Shown: positions 45,990 through 55,822 of the stretch, piece after piece
Layout: the number at the start of each line of letters is the position of its first letter
Numbering within the stretch: the first letter of the stretch is position 1
Source: Hyphomicrobiales bacterium
GTDB lineage: Bacteria > Pseudomonadota > Alphaproteobacteria > JAPOUT01
NCBI GenBank assembly: GCA_026708505.1
Contig: JAPOUU010000018.1
Coordinates: 19,518-83,517 of the forward strand
Direction: 5' to 3'
DNA length: 64,000 nt
Made by a program: the position numbers and the translations under genes
The notes under the pieces: model-generated
Seen by the model: only the letters and a program-made list of their open reading frames with translations
Database searches by the model: none
Told to the model about the DNA's origin: nothing

Positions 45990-47011
45990 GGCGAATCCTT
46001 TCTTGTTTTGTTGGCCGCGCGGGCGCGCGGATGCGACTCCTCATATACACGCAAGAGGCTGTTGGTTTCCAGCTCCGTATAGACCTGCGTGCTCGAAAGG
46101 CTCGCATGTCCGAGAAGCTCTTGTATGGTTCTAAGGTCTCCGCCCGCATTTAGCAAATGCGTCGCGAAGGAATGCCTCAGCGCATGGGGCGTTGCCTGGG
46201 GGGGTAATCGCAAATTCTCGCGCGCCCGAGCCATGCTCGCCCGCACGGCTCTCGTGCCGAGCCGCCGTCCTCGTTTGCCGAGAAAGAGGGGTGATTCGGG
46301 GTTGAGCGCAAACGGGCAGATTGCAACATATTGTTTGAGAGATTCGCGCACGGCAGGCAGCACCGGGACGATTCGCTCCTTATCTCCCTTTCCGGTGACG
46401 GTGAGTCGCTCGCCCAGCGGCAGGATGTCCGCGTTTAAGCTCAACGCCTCGAAAGTTCGCAGGCCGCATCCATACAACATCGCAAAGACGGCAACATCGC
46501 GCGCCGCGCACCAATCTTCCCTGGTTGAATTGTCGATGTCGGATTTTTCCAAAAGCGCGCGGGCATCTTCCTTGTCGATGGGCTTGGGCAGCAGGCGCGG
46601 AAGTTTCGGCATGCGGATGGCGTCCAGCGCGGACGCATCAATGCGGTCCTGCCGGTGAAGCCATCCCAGCAGAGAACGAATTCCGGACATTGATCGTGCC
46701 AGTGTGCGTGCGCCCAAGCCGTTGTATCGTCGTTGCGCAATAAAGGCGCGGATGTCCGATACAAGAATCTTTTTGGGCAGGTCGGGCGAGCCGCGATGGT
46801 CTTGCAGGAATGCAAGGAAGTCCCGTGCGTCCCCTTGATACTTCTGCACGCTTCCGGGAGCGAGTCGCTGCTCGATGGCAATGTATCGAAGCCATGCGGC
46901 AAGATCTTTGTGCGAGGACTTCTTTGCCGTCGGCGCAAGTGCGCGCGCCCGCTCGTCAAAGTCAAAATACGGAGATGAATCGATTGGAGGTGTTTTTGCG
47001 GAAGCTTTCAA
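45983..47011 (-). CDS. xerC: Tyrosine recombinase of the XerC/XerD type
   Basis: This protein of about 342 residues should resolve chromosome dimers at dif with its partner. The catalytic domain shows YGCGLRTFEALSLNA (first Arg), VTGKGDKERIVPVLP, TPHALRHSFATHLLNAGGDL (H-x-x-R), ELLGHASLSSTQVYTELE (His and the nucleophilic Tyr). The N-terminal SAM-like domain begins about residue 30 (LAAWLRYIAIEQRLAPGSVQ). No ATG lies near the natural start. I chose TTG at 47011, just after the aldolase stop; the next upstream ATG (47140) would overlap that gene by 119 bases. Position beside priA and the aldolase supports XerC over an integrase. Confidence 0.85.
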   Translation of the reverse strand: MKASAKTPPIDSSPYFDFDERARALAPTAKKSSHKDLAAWLRYIAIEQRLAPGSVQKYQGDARDFLAFLQDHRGSPDLPKKILVSDIRAFIAQRRYNGLGARTLARSMSGIRSLLGWLHRQDRIDASALDAIRMPKLPRLLPKPIDKEDARALLEKSDIDNSTREDWCAARDVAVFAMLYGCGLRTFEALSLNADILPLGERLTVTGKGDKERIVPVLPAVRESLKQYVAICPFALNPESPLFLGKRGRRLGTRAVRASMARARENLRLPPQATPHALRHSFATHLLNAGGDLRTIQELLGHASLSSTQVYTELETNSLLRVYEESHPRARAANKTRKDSPC

Positions 47012-47021
47012 CTTTCTCGCC

Positions 47022-47681
47022 CTAGGGTATCGGCATATTTTGCCCGGTTGCTTTCCAGTCCTGCAAAAACTTTTCAAGACCCTTGTCCGTGAGAGGATGC
47101 TCAATGAGCGCTTCGAAGATTTTCGGCGGCAGGGTCGCAACGTCCGCGCCGATCAGCGCGGCATTCTTAACATGTTCGACATTGCGGATGGACGCGGCAA
47201 GAATTTCCGTTTCGAAACCGTAGTTGTCGTAAACCGATCGAATCTCCTCTATCAACTCCATGCCGTCGGCGCCGGTATCGTCAATGCGTCCGATGAAGGG
47301 CGAGATGAACATCGCGCCGGCTTTGGCCGCAAGCAACGCCTGATTCGCCGAAAAGCACAAAGTGACATTCACGCCGATGTTTTCATCCGCGAGTTTGCGG
47401 CACGCGGTCATTCCTTCCCACGTGCAGGGCAGTTTCACCACGATGTTGTCGGCAAGGCTTGCAAGGTAGCGTCCCTGCCGATACATCTCCCCGGCTTCGG
47501 TCACAACGACCTCGGCGCTCACCGGTCCTTCAATCAGCGTGCAGATGTCACGCAAGACTTCTTCGAATCCTTTGTCCGATTGCGCCATCAGGGAAGGGTT
47601 GGTGGTGATGCCGTCTATCATCCCCGTCGGACGCAGTCGCGTGATATACTCAATGTCGGTGCTGTCGAGAAAAATCTTCAT
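47022..47681 (-). CDS. fsa: Fructose-6-phosphate aldolase / transaldolase (FSA-TalC family)
   Basis: This 219-residue TIM-barrel Schiff-base enzyme is annotated as transaldolase or fructose-6-phosphate aldolase. It starts [16 protein letters not shown] and has [15 protein letters not shown], the Schiff-base lysine in [45 protein letters not shown] and [20 protein letters not shown] followed by ATLPP. Length fits the short FSA/TalC type. In alphaproteobacteria it commonly lies between xerC and priA, as here. Confidence 0.93.
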   Translation of the reverse strand: MKIFLDSTDIEYITRLRPTGMIDGITTNPSLMAQSDKGFEEVLRDICTLIEGPVSAEVVVTEAGEMYRQGRYLASLADNIVVKLPCTWEGMTACRKLADENIGVNVTLCFSANQALLAAKAGAMFISPFIGRIDDTGADGMELIEEIRSVYDNYGFETEILAASIRNVEHVKNAALIGADVATLPPKIFEALIEHPLTDKGLEKFLQDWKATGQNMPIP

Positions 47682-47756
47682 TGCCTAACTCCCTTGTGTA
47701 TTGTCACATAAGTCTAGGGGAATCAGGAGGCTTGCGCTAGGGGTTTGTCGTCACTC

Positions 47757-49979
47757 ATGAATGCTTCGAAAAAACCGCAGGTGAGGGTGCTCGTGCCGCT
47801 GGCCGTGCCCAAAGCCTACAGCTACGCCCTTCCCGAGGGCATGACCCTCGCCCCCGGCGACGTAGTGCGCGTACCCCTGGCTTCGAAGGTGTGCACGGGG
47901 GTCGTCTGGGACGGTGCCGGGGACGGGGATATTGATGAAAAACGGCTGCGGTACGTTCAGGAACACCTGCCGGTCCGACCCATACCGAAGGAACTGCGGA
48001 CGTTCATCGAATTCGTTTCGAAATACACGCTCCATCCTCTCGGCACCGTGCTGCGCCTCACATTGAGCGCGCCGAACGCGCTCAAGCCCCCTCCCGAGCG
48101 ATTCGGATATGTCGCAACCGCAACAGCACCCAAGCCGATGACGCAAACGCGAAAACGGGTTCTTGACGTCCTCAAGCAGGAAAACGGCCCCATCGAACAA
48201 AGTGACTTGGTTAAGCGCGCAAAAGTCCGCGCCGAAGTGCCGCGCGCGATGGCGAAAGCCGGATGGCTGCGGCAGGTTCAAATGGACGGCGCGAGCGAAA
48301 CCGCGCCGCGCGATGCATACCAGCTCGCCCGGGAGAAAAGCGCTTTGCCTTCGTTGTCCCCCGATCAAGAATCGCTCGTCTCCGTATTGCGCGAGGCGCT
48401 GAAAGACGGGGACGGCTGGGGGAAGGACGGCGCACGCGGCAACGGCTTCCTGCTGGACGGCGTCACGGGCTCGGGTAAAACCGAGGTTTATTTCGAAGCG
48501 ATTGCTTCGATTTTGGAAGCAGGCAGGCAGGTGCTTGTGCTGCTGCCGGAAATCGCGCTCACCGAACAATTTCTCAAACGTTTCACCGCGCGCTTCGGCA
48601 TCGAGCCTCTCGTATGGCACTCGGGGCTGACGCAGGCGCGACGGCGCGACGGCTGGAGGGCGGTTTCGAACGGTTCGGCGCGCATGGTCGTCGGGGCGCG
48701 CTCGGCCCTGTTTCTTCCGTTCGAAACACTCGGGCTTATTGTTGTCGATGAAGAACACGAGCAGGCCTTCAAGCAAGACGACGGCGTTCTCTATCACGCG
48801 CGGGACATGGCCGTTGCGCGCGCCTGGCTCGGCGGCTTTCCGATTCTGCTCTCTTCGGCGACGCCGAGTTTGGAATCGCTGGAAAATGTCGAGCGCGGAC
48901 GTCTGCAGCATTTGCGTCTGGGGGAGCGCTTCGGCGGCGCGTCGCAGCCGGATATTTCCATCATTGATTTGCGCGGCGAAACCACCGATTCGTCCCATTG
49001 GCTCGGCGAATCACTGGTTTCACTCATGCGCGAGACCCTCGAGCGGGGAGACCAGAGCCTTTTGTTTCTCAATCGCCGGGGCTATGCGCCGGTTTCGCTG
49101 TGTCGCGCCTGCGGCGAGCGAATCACTTGTCCCAATTGCGATACATGGCTCGTTGAACATCGCTCCCGCGGCGGACTCTTGTGCCATCATTGCGGTTTTC
49201 GGCGCGCCTTGTTGCTCGAGTGTCCCGCCTGCGGAGAAAAGGAAAGTCTCGTGGCGTGCGGTCCCGGAGTCGAGCGCATTGCCGAAGAAACCGCCGCCTT
49301 GTTTCCGCAGGCGCGAATCGAGATTCTCTCTTCGGACAAAGTTTTCGGCGCGCGGGGTTACCAGGGCGCCATCGAGCGAATCCTCGGACGCGAGGTCGAT
49401 ATCATCATCGGCACGCAAATCATTGCCAAAGGCCATCACTTTCCGCATCTCACGCTGGTCGGCATCGTTGACGCCGACATCGGGCTTGGAAATGCGGACA
49501 TGCGCGCAAGCGAGCGAAGCTATCAGCTGCTTCACCAGGTCATCGGACGTTGCGGGCGGGAGGAGCGGCCCGGACGGGCCTTGTTGCAAACCTGGATGCC
49601 CGAGCATCCCGTCATCCAGGCCCTTGCGCGCGGCGATCGCGACGGCTTCATAGAACAGGAGCGGTTTTTCCGCGAGCGCGCGGGTTTGCCGCCCTTCGGG
49701 CGGCTGGTTGCGGTGATTCTCTCCGATACCAGCGAGCAGAGAGTCAAGGACGCGGCGCAGGCTTTGAGCAAAGCCGTTCCCAGGGGGGAGGGTTTTGTGC
49801 TGCTGGGTCCCGCGCCGGCGGCCTTATACCGCCTGAGGGGGAAATTCCGGTATCGTTTCCTGTTGAGGGCGGGCCGAAACATCAACGCGCAGAGGCTGAT
49901 TAGCGACTGGCTTGCCGGCGCCCGCCTGTCTTCCGGCACGCGTTTGGTTGTGGATGTCGACCCCTATTGGTTCGGTTGA
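47757..49979 (+). CDS. priA: Primosomal protein N' (replication restart helicase)
   Basis: This 740-residue helicase restarts stalled replication forks. The start is ATG 47757, with an in-frame TTG at 47745 as alternative (GGAGG is at about 47726). The 3'-end-binding N-terminal domain begins VRVLVPLAVPKAYSYALPEG. The helicase core has LLDGVTGSGKTEVYFEAIAS (Walker A), IVVDEEHEQAFKQDDG (DEEH box) and FLNRRGYAPVSLCRACGERI leading into the zinc region with CxxC pairs (CPNCDTW, LCHHCGF, CPACGEK), and GTQIIAKGHHFPHLTLVGIV. Length is standard. It is divergent from fsa. Confidence 0.95.
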   Translation: MNASKKPQVRVLVPLAVPKAYSYALPEGMTLAPGDVVRVPLASKVCTGVVWDGAGDGDIDEKRLRYVQEHLPVRPIPKELRTFIEFVSKYTLHPLGTVLRLTLSAPNALKPPPERFGYVATATAPKPMTQTRKRVLDVLKQENGPIEQSDLVKRAKVRAEVPRAMAKAGWLRQVQMDGASETAPRDAYQLAREKSALPSLSPDQESLVSVLREALKDGDGWGKDGARGNGFLLDGVTGSGKTEVYFEAIASILEAGRQVLVLLPEIALTEQFLKRFTARFGIEPLVWHSGLTQARRRDGWRAVSNGSARMVVGARSALFLPFETLGLIVVDEEHEQAFKQDDGVLYHARDMAVARAWLGGFPILLSSATPSLESLENVERGRLQHLRLGERFGGASQPDISIIDLRGETTDSSHWLGESLVSLMRETLERGDQSLLFLNRRGYAPVSLCRACGERITCPNCDTWLVEHRSRGGLLCHHCGFRRALLLECPACGEKESLVACGPGVERIAEETAALFPQARIEILSSDKVFGARGYQGAIERILGREVDIIIGTQIIAKGHHFPHLTLVGIVDADIGLGNADMRASERSYQLLHQVIGRCGREERPGRALLQTWMPEHPVIQALARGDRDGFIEQERFFRERAGLPPFGRLVAVILSDTSEQRVKDAAQALSKAVPRGEGFVLLGPAPAALYRLRGKFRYRFLLRAGRNINAQRLISDWLAGARLSSGTRLVVDVDPYWFG

Positions 49980-50321
49980 GGGAATTGCACGCTTCCTTTT
50001 GAAAAACGCCGATTTTTGAGGGAGGCGCCTTATGGAGACGGCAAAGCAAAACCCCGGGCGCTTGCTAGGCAGAGGCTATCCCGGGGTGCACGAGCCGAGT
50101 ATAAATGTGGAAAGAAAAAAAGTCAATGGCAACCCAAAAGAACCCGACCCCCATTTCCAAGATTCCGTTCCGCAACGTCAGGCGCTTTTTCGCGCCCGGG
50201 GCTGTTTATTTCGCTTGCGGGAGCCGGAAAATCCCCCCGAATCTCCTCCTTGCCCCAAACGCCCCGCTGTGCTATCCCATACGCACAACCACCTATTCCA
50301 AACGAACCAGAGTGCAGGCCC
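49980..50321. other. priA-atpH intergenic region with leader stem-loop
   Basis: These 342 bases separate priA from atpH and should hold the atp promoter. An 8-base inverted repeat, ACCCCGGG (50051-50058) and CCCGGGGT (50080-50087), encloses a 21-base loop. A stretch around 50100 (GAGTATAAATG) could be a -10 region. The frame of atpH stays open through most of this region, but its sequence there is not conserved. Confidence 0.45.
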
Positions 50322-50882
50322 TTGTCCACACCAAATATCGCAATTGCATCCGCGCCCGGACGATACGCAGCCGCCCTTTTCCAGCTCGCGAAAGACGGCA
50401 ACGCCCTTGAGGCCGTTGCCGATGACATGGCCGCTCTTGAGAATCTTATCAAGGACAATCCGGACCTTCATTTTACCTTGACCAATCCGGATTTTCCAAA
50501 AACGCAAAAATACAAAACCCTCCAGACCATCTGCGACAAGCTTGATGCGCACAAACTTACACGAAACACCATCGGCGTGCTCTCGCAAAACTCCCGCGTT
50601 GCCCTTATTGGCGAAGTTGCCGCCAGTTTTGCAAATCTTCTCGCCCACCATCGAAACCAGCAGCATGCCGAGGTCATCTCCGCCGCTCCCCTCAATCCGC
50701 AGCAGCAATCCCAAATTCGGGACTTGCTCGAGAAAAACATTGACGGCAAAATCAAACTTTCCCTCCTGACCGACCCGAAGATTCTCTCGGGAATCATCGT
50801 CAAGATCGGGAGTTTCATGATCGACACGTCGCTCAAAACAAAACTCGAAACCCTTGAAACCACAATGAAAGAAACAAACTAG
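50322..50882 (+). CDS. atpH: ATP synthase F1 subunit delta
   Basis: This 186-residue peripheral-stalk subunit links F1 to the membrane sector. I chose TTG at 50322 because the conserved N-terminus begins about 10 residues later ([15 protein letters not shown]) and no ATG lies between; the open frame reaches back to 50016 but that part is rich in Pro and Arg and not conserved. [40 protein letters not shown] and [20 protein letters not shown] followed by LKTKLE are typical. It ends one base before atpA. Confidence 0.9.
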   Translation: MSTPNIAIASAPGRYAAALFQLAKDGNALEAVADDMAALENLIKDNPDLHFTLTNPDFPKTQKYKTLQTICDKLDAHKLTRNTIGVLSQNSRVALIGEVAASFANLLAHHRNQQHAEVISAAPLNPQQQSQIRDLLEKNIDGKIKLSLLTDPKILSGIIVKIGSFMIDTSLKTKLETLETTMKETN

Positions 50883-50883
50883 T

Positions 50884-52416
50884 ATGGACATCCAGACCGC
50901 CGAAATCTCCAAAATCCTCAAAGAGCAAATCCAGAACTTCGACCAGTCGCAGGCGCAAGTCGCCGAAATTGGACGGGTTCTCTCCGTTGGCGACGGCATC
51001 GCGCGGGTGCACGGACTTGATAACGTGCAGGCCGGTGAAATGCTCGAGTTCCCGAACAACGTCCGCGGAATGGCGCTCAATCTCGAGCATGACAGCGTCG
51101 GAATCGTTCTCTTCGGACAAGACCAGAAGATCCAGGAAGGTGACACCGTCAAACGCACCGGCGAAATCGTCGAGGTTCCCGTGGGGCGCGGACTGCTCGG
51201 GCGGGTCGTGGACGCGCTTGGAAACCCCATTGACGGAAAGGGCCCCATCCAATCGGACGAGATGCGCCGTGTTGACGTCAAGGCGCCGGGAATCATCGCG
51301 CGGCAATCCGTTCACGAACCCATGCAGACGGGACTCAAAGCCGTGGACGCGCTCATTCCCATCGGAAGGGGGCAGCGCGAACTTATCATCGGCGACAGGC
51401 AGACCGGCAAGACCGCCGTCGCCATTGACGCCATCCTCAACCAGAAAGCGGTCAACGAAGGAAGCGATGAATCCAAAAAACTCTACTGCATCTATGTAGC
51501 CATCGGACAGAAGCGCTCGTCCGTTGCAAACATCGTCCGCACCCTCGAAGAAAACGATGCCATGAAATACTCCATCGTCGTTGCCGCCACCGCGTCCGAT
51601 CCGGCGCCGCTGCAGTTCCTCGCGCCCTTTACCGGATGCGTCATGGGGGAGTATTTCCGCGACAACGGCATGCACGCACTCATCATTTACGATGATTTGT
51701 CCAAACAAGCCGTTGCGTACAGGCAGATGTCCCTGCTTCTGCGCCGTCCGCCCGGACGTGAAGCCTACCCCGGCGATGTTTTCTATCTGCATTCGCGCCT
51801 GCTTGAGCGCGCCGCCAAGCTCAACGAAGAGCACGGCTCCGGTTCCCTTACCGCCCTGCCCATCGTTGAAACGCAGGCCAATGACGTCTCCGCTTACATT
51901 CCGACCAACGTGATTTCCATTACCGATGGACAGATATTCCTGGAAACCGATCTCTTCTATCAAGGCATTCGTCCCGCCCTGAACGTCGGGCTTTCGGTTT
52001 CGCGCGTGGGATCCTCCGCCCAGGTGAAGGCCATGAAGCAGGTCGCCGGACGCATTAAGGGCGAGCTCGCGCAATATCGGGAAATGGCCGCCTTCGCACA
52101 ATTCGGCTCCGATTTGGACGCATCCACGCAAAAGCTTCTCGCCCGGGGATCGCGTCTGACCGAGCTTTTGAAACAGGCGCAGTTTTCCCCCCTCTCCATG
52201 GAGGAGCAGGTGGTCGTCATATTTGCGGGCGTCAACGGATACCTTGATGACCTGCCGCTCGAGAACGTCGGGCGCTTTGAAGAAGAGTTGTTGCGGTTTG
52301 TCCATGCCGAACACGGCGGTCTTATTGAAGACATTCGCAAGGAGCAGTCGCTCTCGGATGAAATCGAAAACCGTCTGCGCGAGGCCGTAACCGCATTCGC
52401 CAAAACTTTCGCGTAA
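50884..52416 (+). CDS. atpA: ATP synthase F1 subunit alpha
   Basis: This 510-residue noncatalytic nucleotide-binding subunit of F1 starts [20 protein letters not shown]. It has [20 protein letters not shown], the P-loop [39 protein letters not shown] followed by [20 protein letters not shown], and the ATP synthase signature [17 protein letters not shown] with the arginine finger. Length is standard. Confidence 0.97.
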   Translation: MDIQTAEISKILKEQIQNFDQSQAQVAEIGRVLSVGDGIARVHGLDNVQAGEMLEFPNNVRGMALNLEHDSVGIVLFGQDQKIQEGDTVKRTGEIVEVPVGRGLLGRVVDALGNPIDGKGPIQSDEMRRVDVKAPGIIARQSVHEPMQTGLKAVDALIPIGRGQRELIIGDRQTGKTAVAIDAILNQKAVNEGSDESKKLYCIYVAIGQKRSSVANIVRTLEENDAMKYSIVVAATASDPAPLQFLAPFTGCVMGEYFRDNGMHALIIYDDLSKQAVAYRQMSLLLRRPPGREAYPGDVFYLHSRLLERAAKLNEEHGSGSLTALPIVETQANDVSAYIPTNVISITDGQIFLETDLFYQGIRPALNVGLSVSRVGSSAQVKAMKQVAGRIKGELAQYREMAAFAQFGSDLDASTQKLLARGSRLTELLKQAQFSPLSMEEQVVVIFAGVNGYLDDLPLENVGRFEEELLRFVHAEHGGLIEDIRKEQSLSDEIENRLREAVTAFAKTFA

Positions 52417-52450
52417 ACACGGATCCACTGCAGGCACACGGGCACGAACA

Positions 52451-53347
52451 ATGGCAAGCCTCAAGGAATTGCGTAACCGCATCTCCTCGATTCAATCGAC
52501 CAGAAAAATCACGCGCGCCATGCGCATGGTTGCCGCTTCCAAGCTGCGCACCTCGCAAGAGGCCGCGCAAGCCGCCCGTCCTTACGCGCAGCGCATGCGG
52601 GACCTTCTCGCCAAGCTCAGCACCCACATTGACGGCGGCGGCGCGTTGGCCGAGATGCCCTTGTTCGCCGGAACGGGCAAGGAAGAGAAGCATCTTTTCA
52701 TCATTGCGACCGCCGACAGGGGCCTTTGCGGCGGCTTCAACACCTCGATCGTGCGCCTTGCCCGCGAGCGCATCCGGCAGGTCGAGAACACCGGCGGGAA
52801 AGTCCAGGTCATCTGCGTCGGGCGCAAGGGTTTTGACATCCTCAAGCGCGAGTTCGGAGACCGCATTATCGAAAACTGGTCGCTCGCCTCGACGCGGCAT
52901 GTCGAATACAAGCAGGTGCAGCAGATTTCCGCGCGCGTTGAGGAGATGTTCGAAGCCGGAGAGGTTGATGTCTGCGAACTCTTCTATGCGCATTTCCATT
53001 CGGTTTTAAGCCAGAAGCCCACGGCGCACCGTCTCATCCCCATGCGCTTGTCGCCGGAATCGGACGGGGAGGGCGCGCCGGAGTCGTCGGAGGCATCCGT
53101 TGAGTTCGAACCTTGGGAGGAAGAGCTTTTGGAGGCGCTTTTGCCGAAGGCGCTGCGCTCGCAGGTCTTTCAGGCGCTCCTCGAAAACGCCGCGAGTGAA
53201 CAAGGCGCGCGCATGAGTGCTATGGACAATGCCACGCGGAACGCCGGCGAAATCGTTGACCGCCTGACCATTGTTTACAACCGCACACGGCAAGCGGCCA
53301 TTACCAAAGAGTTGATCGAGATCATTTCGGGCAGCGAGGCGCTCTAA
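52451..53347 (+). CDS. atpG: ATP synthase F1 subunit gamma
   Basis: This 298-residue central-stalk subunit rotates inside the alpha/beta ring. It begins MASLKELRNRISSIQSTRKI followed by TRAMRMVAASKLR, has FIIATADRGLCGGFNTSIVR in the middle and ends SEQGARMSAMDNATRNAGEI then RTRQAAITKELIEIISGSEA, all typical. It is followed after 11 bases by chpT, not by atpD, which is the usual next gene. Confidence 0.96.
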   Translation: MASLKELRNRISSIQSTRKITRAMRMVAASKLRTSQEAAQAARPYAQRMRDLLAKLSTHIDGGGALAEMPLFAGTGKEEKHLFIIATADRGLCGGFNTSIVRLARERIRQVENTGGKVQVICVGRKGFDILKREFGDRIIENWSLASTRHVEYKQVQQISARVEEMFEAGEVDVCELFYAHFHSVLSQKPTAHRLIPMRLSPESDGEGAPESSEASVEFEPWEEELLEALLPKALRSQVFQALLENAASEQGARMSAMDNATRNAGEIVDRLTIVYNRTRQAAITKELIEIISGSEAL

Positions 53348-53358
53348 CCTTGCGGCAA

Positions 53359-54015
53359 ATGAAGACATCGGGCGTCGAGGACCCGGAGGCGCAGATGGCA
53401 CTGGCTTCGTGGCTGTGCAGTTGCATGGGGCACGACCTCGTCAATCCGCTCGCGGCCCTGCGCAACGGGCTTGAACTCCTTGAAGAAGAAGACGATGCCG
53501 AGATGCGCGCCGAAGCGCTGCAGCTGGTGGGCGCTTCGGCGGAACGCGCCCTTTCAAAACTGAATTTTTTCCGCCTGGCGTTCGGCGCGGGCGCATCGCT
53601 TCGAGCAACGACATCGCGCGAAGATGTTCTCGAGGCGACGGAGTGGATGCATGAGGAATCTTTTGATCTTCACATCGACTCCTGGCGCGAGGAGATTCCC
53701 CGGGACATGTTGAAACTTCTGTTGCAAATGCTTTTGCTTGTGCGCGGATGCATTCCGCGCGGCGGCAGGCTTTGCGTTGCCGCCCTTGAGTGGGAAAACG
53801 GCAAGGGGCTTGTGGTAAGCGCGGAAGGCGCCGGTGCGGCGGCTCCCGAGAACATGGCGGAGCGTTTGAAGGAACCGTCCGCCCTGCCGGAAGACCTTCG
53901 CGGGTCGTTGCCGGCGTTTACGGCCAGGCTGCTCGCATCGAAGGGGATGCGCCTTGACGTGGAGAGCGCCGCCGACAAGGTGGCGTTGCGCGCGTATAAG
54001 GAGTCGGCGGCATGA
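53359..54015 (+). CDS. chpT: ChpT-like histidine phosphotransferase
   Basis: This 218-residue protein resembles ChpT, which in alphaproteobacteria passes phosphate from the hybrid kinase CckA to CtrA and CpdR in cell-cycle control. The helical hairpin carries the phosphorylated His (His25 from the ATG at 53359) in SCMGHDLVNPLAALRNGLEL, followed by LEEEDDAEMRAEALQLVGAS and LSKLNFFRLAFGAGAS, very close to the Caulobacter pattern. The C-terminal half is a degenerate GHKL-like domain without ATP-binding motifs, as expected. A TTG at 53350 is an alternative start. It is coupled to the next gene by ATGA. Confidence 0.9.
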   Translation: MKTSGVEDPEAQMALASWLCSCMGHDLVNPLAALRNGLELLEEEDDAEMRAEALQLVGASAERALSKLNFFRLAFGAGASLRATTSREDVLEATEWMHEESFDLHIDSWREEIPRDMLKLLLQMLLLVRGCIPRGGRLCVAALEWENGKGLVVSAEGAGAAAPENMAERLKEPSALPEDLRGSLPAFTARLLASKGMRLDVESAADKVALRAYKESAA

Positions 54016-54710
54016 AAAGATTCCTGTCGGTTGCGTTGCTGTCGGTTGCGTTGTTGGGTTTTTCGGGTGCGACGAAACTCTTTGCCGACATGCAGGTCTG
54101 GGAGGGCTGGGGAAGTTTCGGGATCTTCGGAGAACCGAAACCGGAGGTTTCCATGTCCGCGTGCGATGCCATGGACATCACCGCCGTTAACGCCATTGGA
54201 TTTATTTACCATCAAGTCTCCGAGCGCGCCCGCAATGCCACGCACATCGGATGGCGGTGGCGCGTTGACGAGGGCCCCGAGCCGACTTTTCTCGGCAAAC
54301 GGCGGCAGGACCGTCCGATTTCCATCCATCTTCTCTTCGAGCCGCCCGAACTTGAGGGCGCTTACAGCGAATGGCAATTGTGGCTTTCGGGCTTTCCCGA
54401 AGAAGCCCATGTACTCACTTATGTGTGGGGGAGTGCGAATGCGCCCGGATCGGTCCTGCTGAATCCGTACCACGAACGCGGCAGACTCATCGTCCTGCGA
54501 AACGGCCTCGGCAATTACGGCGAGTGGCAGAACGAGCGCATCGATATTCGCGATGATTTCGAAACCCTGTTCGGCAAACCACTTCAGGAACTCGCATACA
54601 TCGTTGTCTCGTCCGACACCGATGACAGCGATTCGGTCGCCAAGGTCTTGTTGCGCGAATTCTTTTTTGAAGACGAGACGGGCGAGCGTTTTTCTCCCTG
54701 CGAGGGCTAG
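54012..54710 (+). CDS. Secreted DUF3047-like protein
   Basis: This 232-residue protein has a signal peptide (MKRFLSVALLSVALLGFSGA) and a mature domain with GWRWRVDEGPEPTFLGKRRQ, VLTYVWGSANAPGSVLLNPY, RLIVLRNGLGNYGEWQNERI and YIVVSSDTDDSDSVAKVLLR. The pattern agrees with what I recall of DUF3047, periplasmic or surface proteins of unknown role. It starts in the chpT stop (ATGA) and ends 4 bases inside the converging monooxygenase gene. Confidence 0.75.
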   Translation: MKRFLSVALLSVALLGFSGATKLFADMQVWEGWGSFGIFGEPKPEVSMSACDAMDITAVNAIGFIYHQVSERARNATHIGWRWRVDEGPEPTFLGKRRQDRPISIHLLFEPPELEGAYSEWQLWLSGFPEEAHVLTYVWGSANAPGSVLLNPYHERGRLIVLRNGLGNYGEWQNERIDIRDDFETLFGKPLQELAYIVVSSDTDDSDSVAKVLLREFFFEDETGERFSPCEG

Positions 54711-55813
54711 AAGCCGCCGCCTTTATAGAGCCATCCCAACCGGGCATCGCGGAGTTGCTGCGGGGCAAGGCGTGCGAGGAATGCCGCCGACCGGCTCCAG
54801 GCCAGACGTCCCCAAAATCCCCGGCGATGAAAGACACGCCCCTGAAACAAAATCGCGCGGCGAACTTTTTTCAAGCGTTGGATCCGGTCCGGCGCGTCCA
54901 GCCCGCGCAGCCCTTCGCCTTTTTCCAAACTTTGCGCCAGGGCAAAGGCATCCTCAATGGCCATGCCCGCGCCTTGTGCAAGAAAGGGAAGCATCGGATG
55001 TGCGGCATCCCCCAGCAATCCGACCCGCCCGCGCGAGAATCGCTCCAAGATTTCGCTTTCAAACAATGTGTATTTTTTCCAGGAAAGTTCCGGCAATCCT
55101 TTCAACCAGGTTTCAACGGGCGGGCGCTCATCTTCTTGCGCGAGCGCAACGAGATTGATGCGTTCTTTTCCGCGCATCGTATCGGGGAGCCGATAGGCAA
55201 CCAGATGGCATCCCTTCGAACACCATGCGCGGACATTGTTGTCCGGGACGACGGCGCCGTCGTCTGTCTGCGCGCGCCATGCGACATGCCCGCCGGGCAG
55301 GGGCGTCGTCTGTCGGGGAAACAGTTGTTTTCGAATGATTGAACCGACGCCGTCGGCGCCAAGGAGATAATCGCCTTCGACGGTGCTGCCGTCGGTGCAA
55401 TGGACGACAACGCCTTCATTTTGTTCTTCAAAGCCGGCGGCTTGTTTATGAAGCGGGGGATGTTTTAATTGCTGCCGCAGAATGTCGAGCAGATCGCCCC
55501 GGTGCAGGACAAGATAGGGCGCGCCGTAGAGTTTCTCGAGTGATTCTCCCAGGGGGATTCGATATGCCAAAGCGCCGGAGGCGGCATCGAGAATCTCGAT
55601 TGCTTCGGGCTCAAAGGCGGCCGCACGCAAACGCGGTTCAACGCCGAGCGCTCGAAGGTGCCGGGTCGCATTGGGAGCAAGCTGGATTCCGGCGCCCGCA
55701 TCCTCGTCCGCATCGCGTTGCTCGAGCAAGACGCTCTCGATGCCTTTTGTCTGCAACGCCAGCGCCGCACATAAGCCCGCAACACCGCCGCCACAGATGA
55801 CAATCCTGCCCAC
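54707..55813 (-). CDS. FAD-dependent monooxygenase (UbiH/salicylate hydroxylase type)
   Basis: This 368-residue flavoprotein of the class A hydroxylase group starts with the FAD fold RIVICGGGVAGLCAALALQT. It has AGAGIQLAPNATRHLRALGV, the DG-type segment GDYLLGADGVGSIIRKQL and the flavin loop GRVGLLGDAAHPMLPFLAQG followed by AGMAIEDAFALA. These features match salicylate 1-monooxygenase-like and ubiquinone hydroxylase-like enzymes; the substrate cannot be told. It converges with the DUF3047-like gene and is 9 bases after cysE. Confidence 0.88.
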   Translation of the reverse strand: MGRIVICGGGVAGLCAALALQTKGIESVLLEQRDADEDAGAGIQLAPNATRHLRALGVEPRLRAAAFEPEAIEILDAASGALAYRIPLGESLEKLYGAPYLVLHRGDLLDILRQQLKHPPLHKQAAGFEEQNEGVVVHCTDGSTVEGDYLLGADGVGSIIRKQLFPRQTTPLPGGHVAWRAQTDDGAVVPDNNVRAWCSKGCHLVAYRLPDTMRGKERINLVALAQEDERPPVETWLKGLPELSWKKYTLFESEILERFSRGRVGLLGDAAHPMLPFLAQGAGMAIEDAFALAQSLEKGEGLRGLDAPDRIQRLKKVRRAILFQGRVFHRRGFWGRLAWSRSAAFLARLAPQQLRDARLGWLYKGGGF

Positions 55814-55822
55814 GAGCGCGTC

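Noticed and set aside
45983..47011. Reading the tyrosine recombinase as a phage or island integrase
   Set aside because: It lies among xerC/fsa/priA neighbours typical of the chromosomal XerC gene, with no tRNA attachment site or cargo next to it.
50833..52482. 549-codon open frame antisense to atpA
   Set aside because: Shadow of atpA, which has all family motifs; the antisense product shows no motif.
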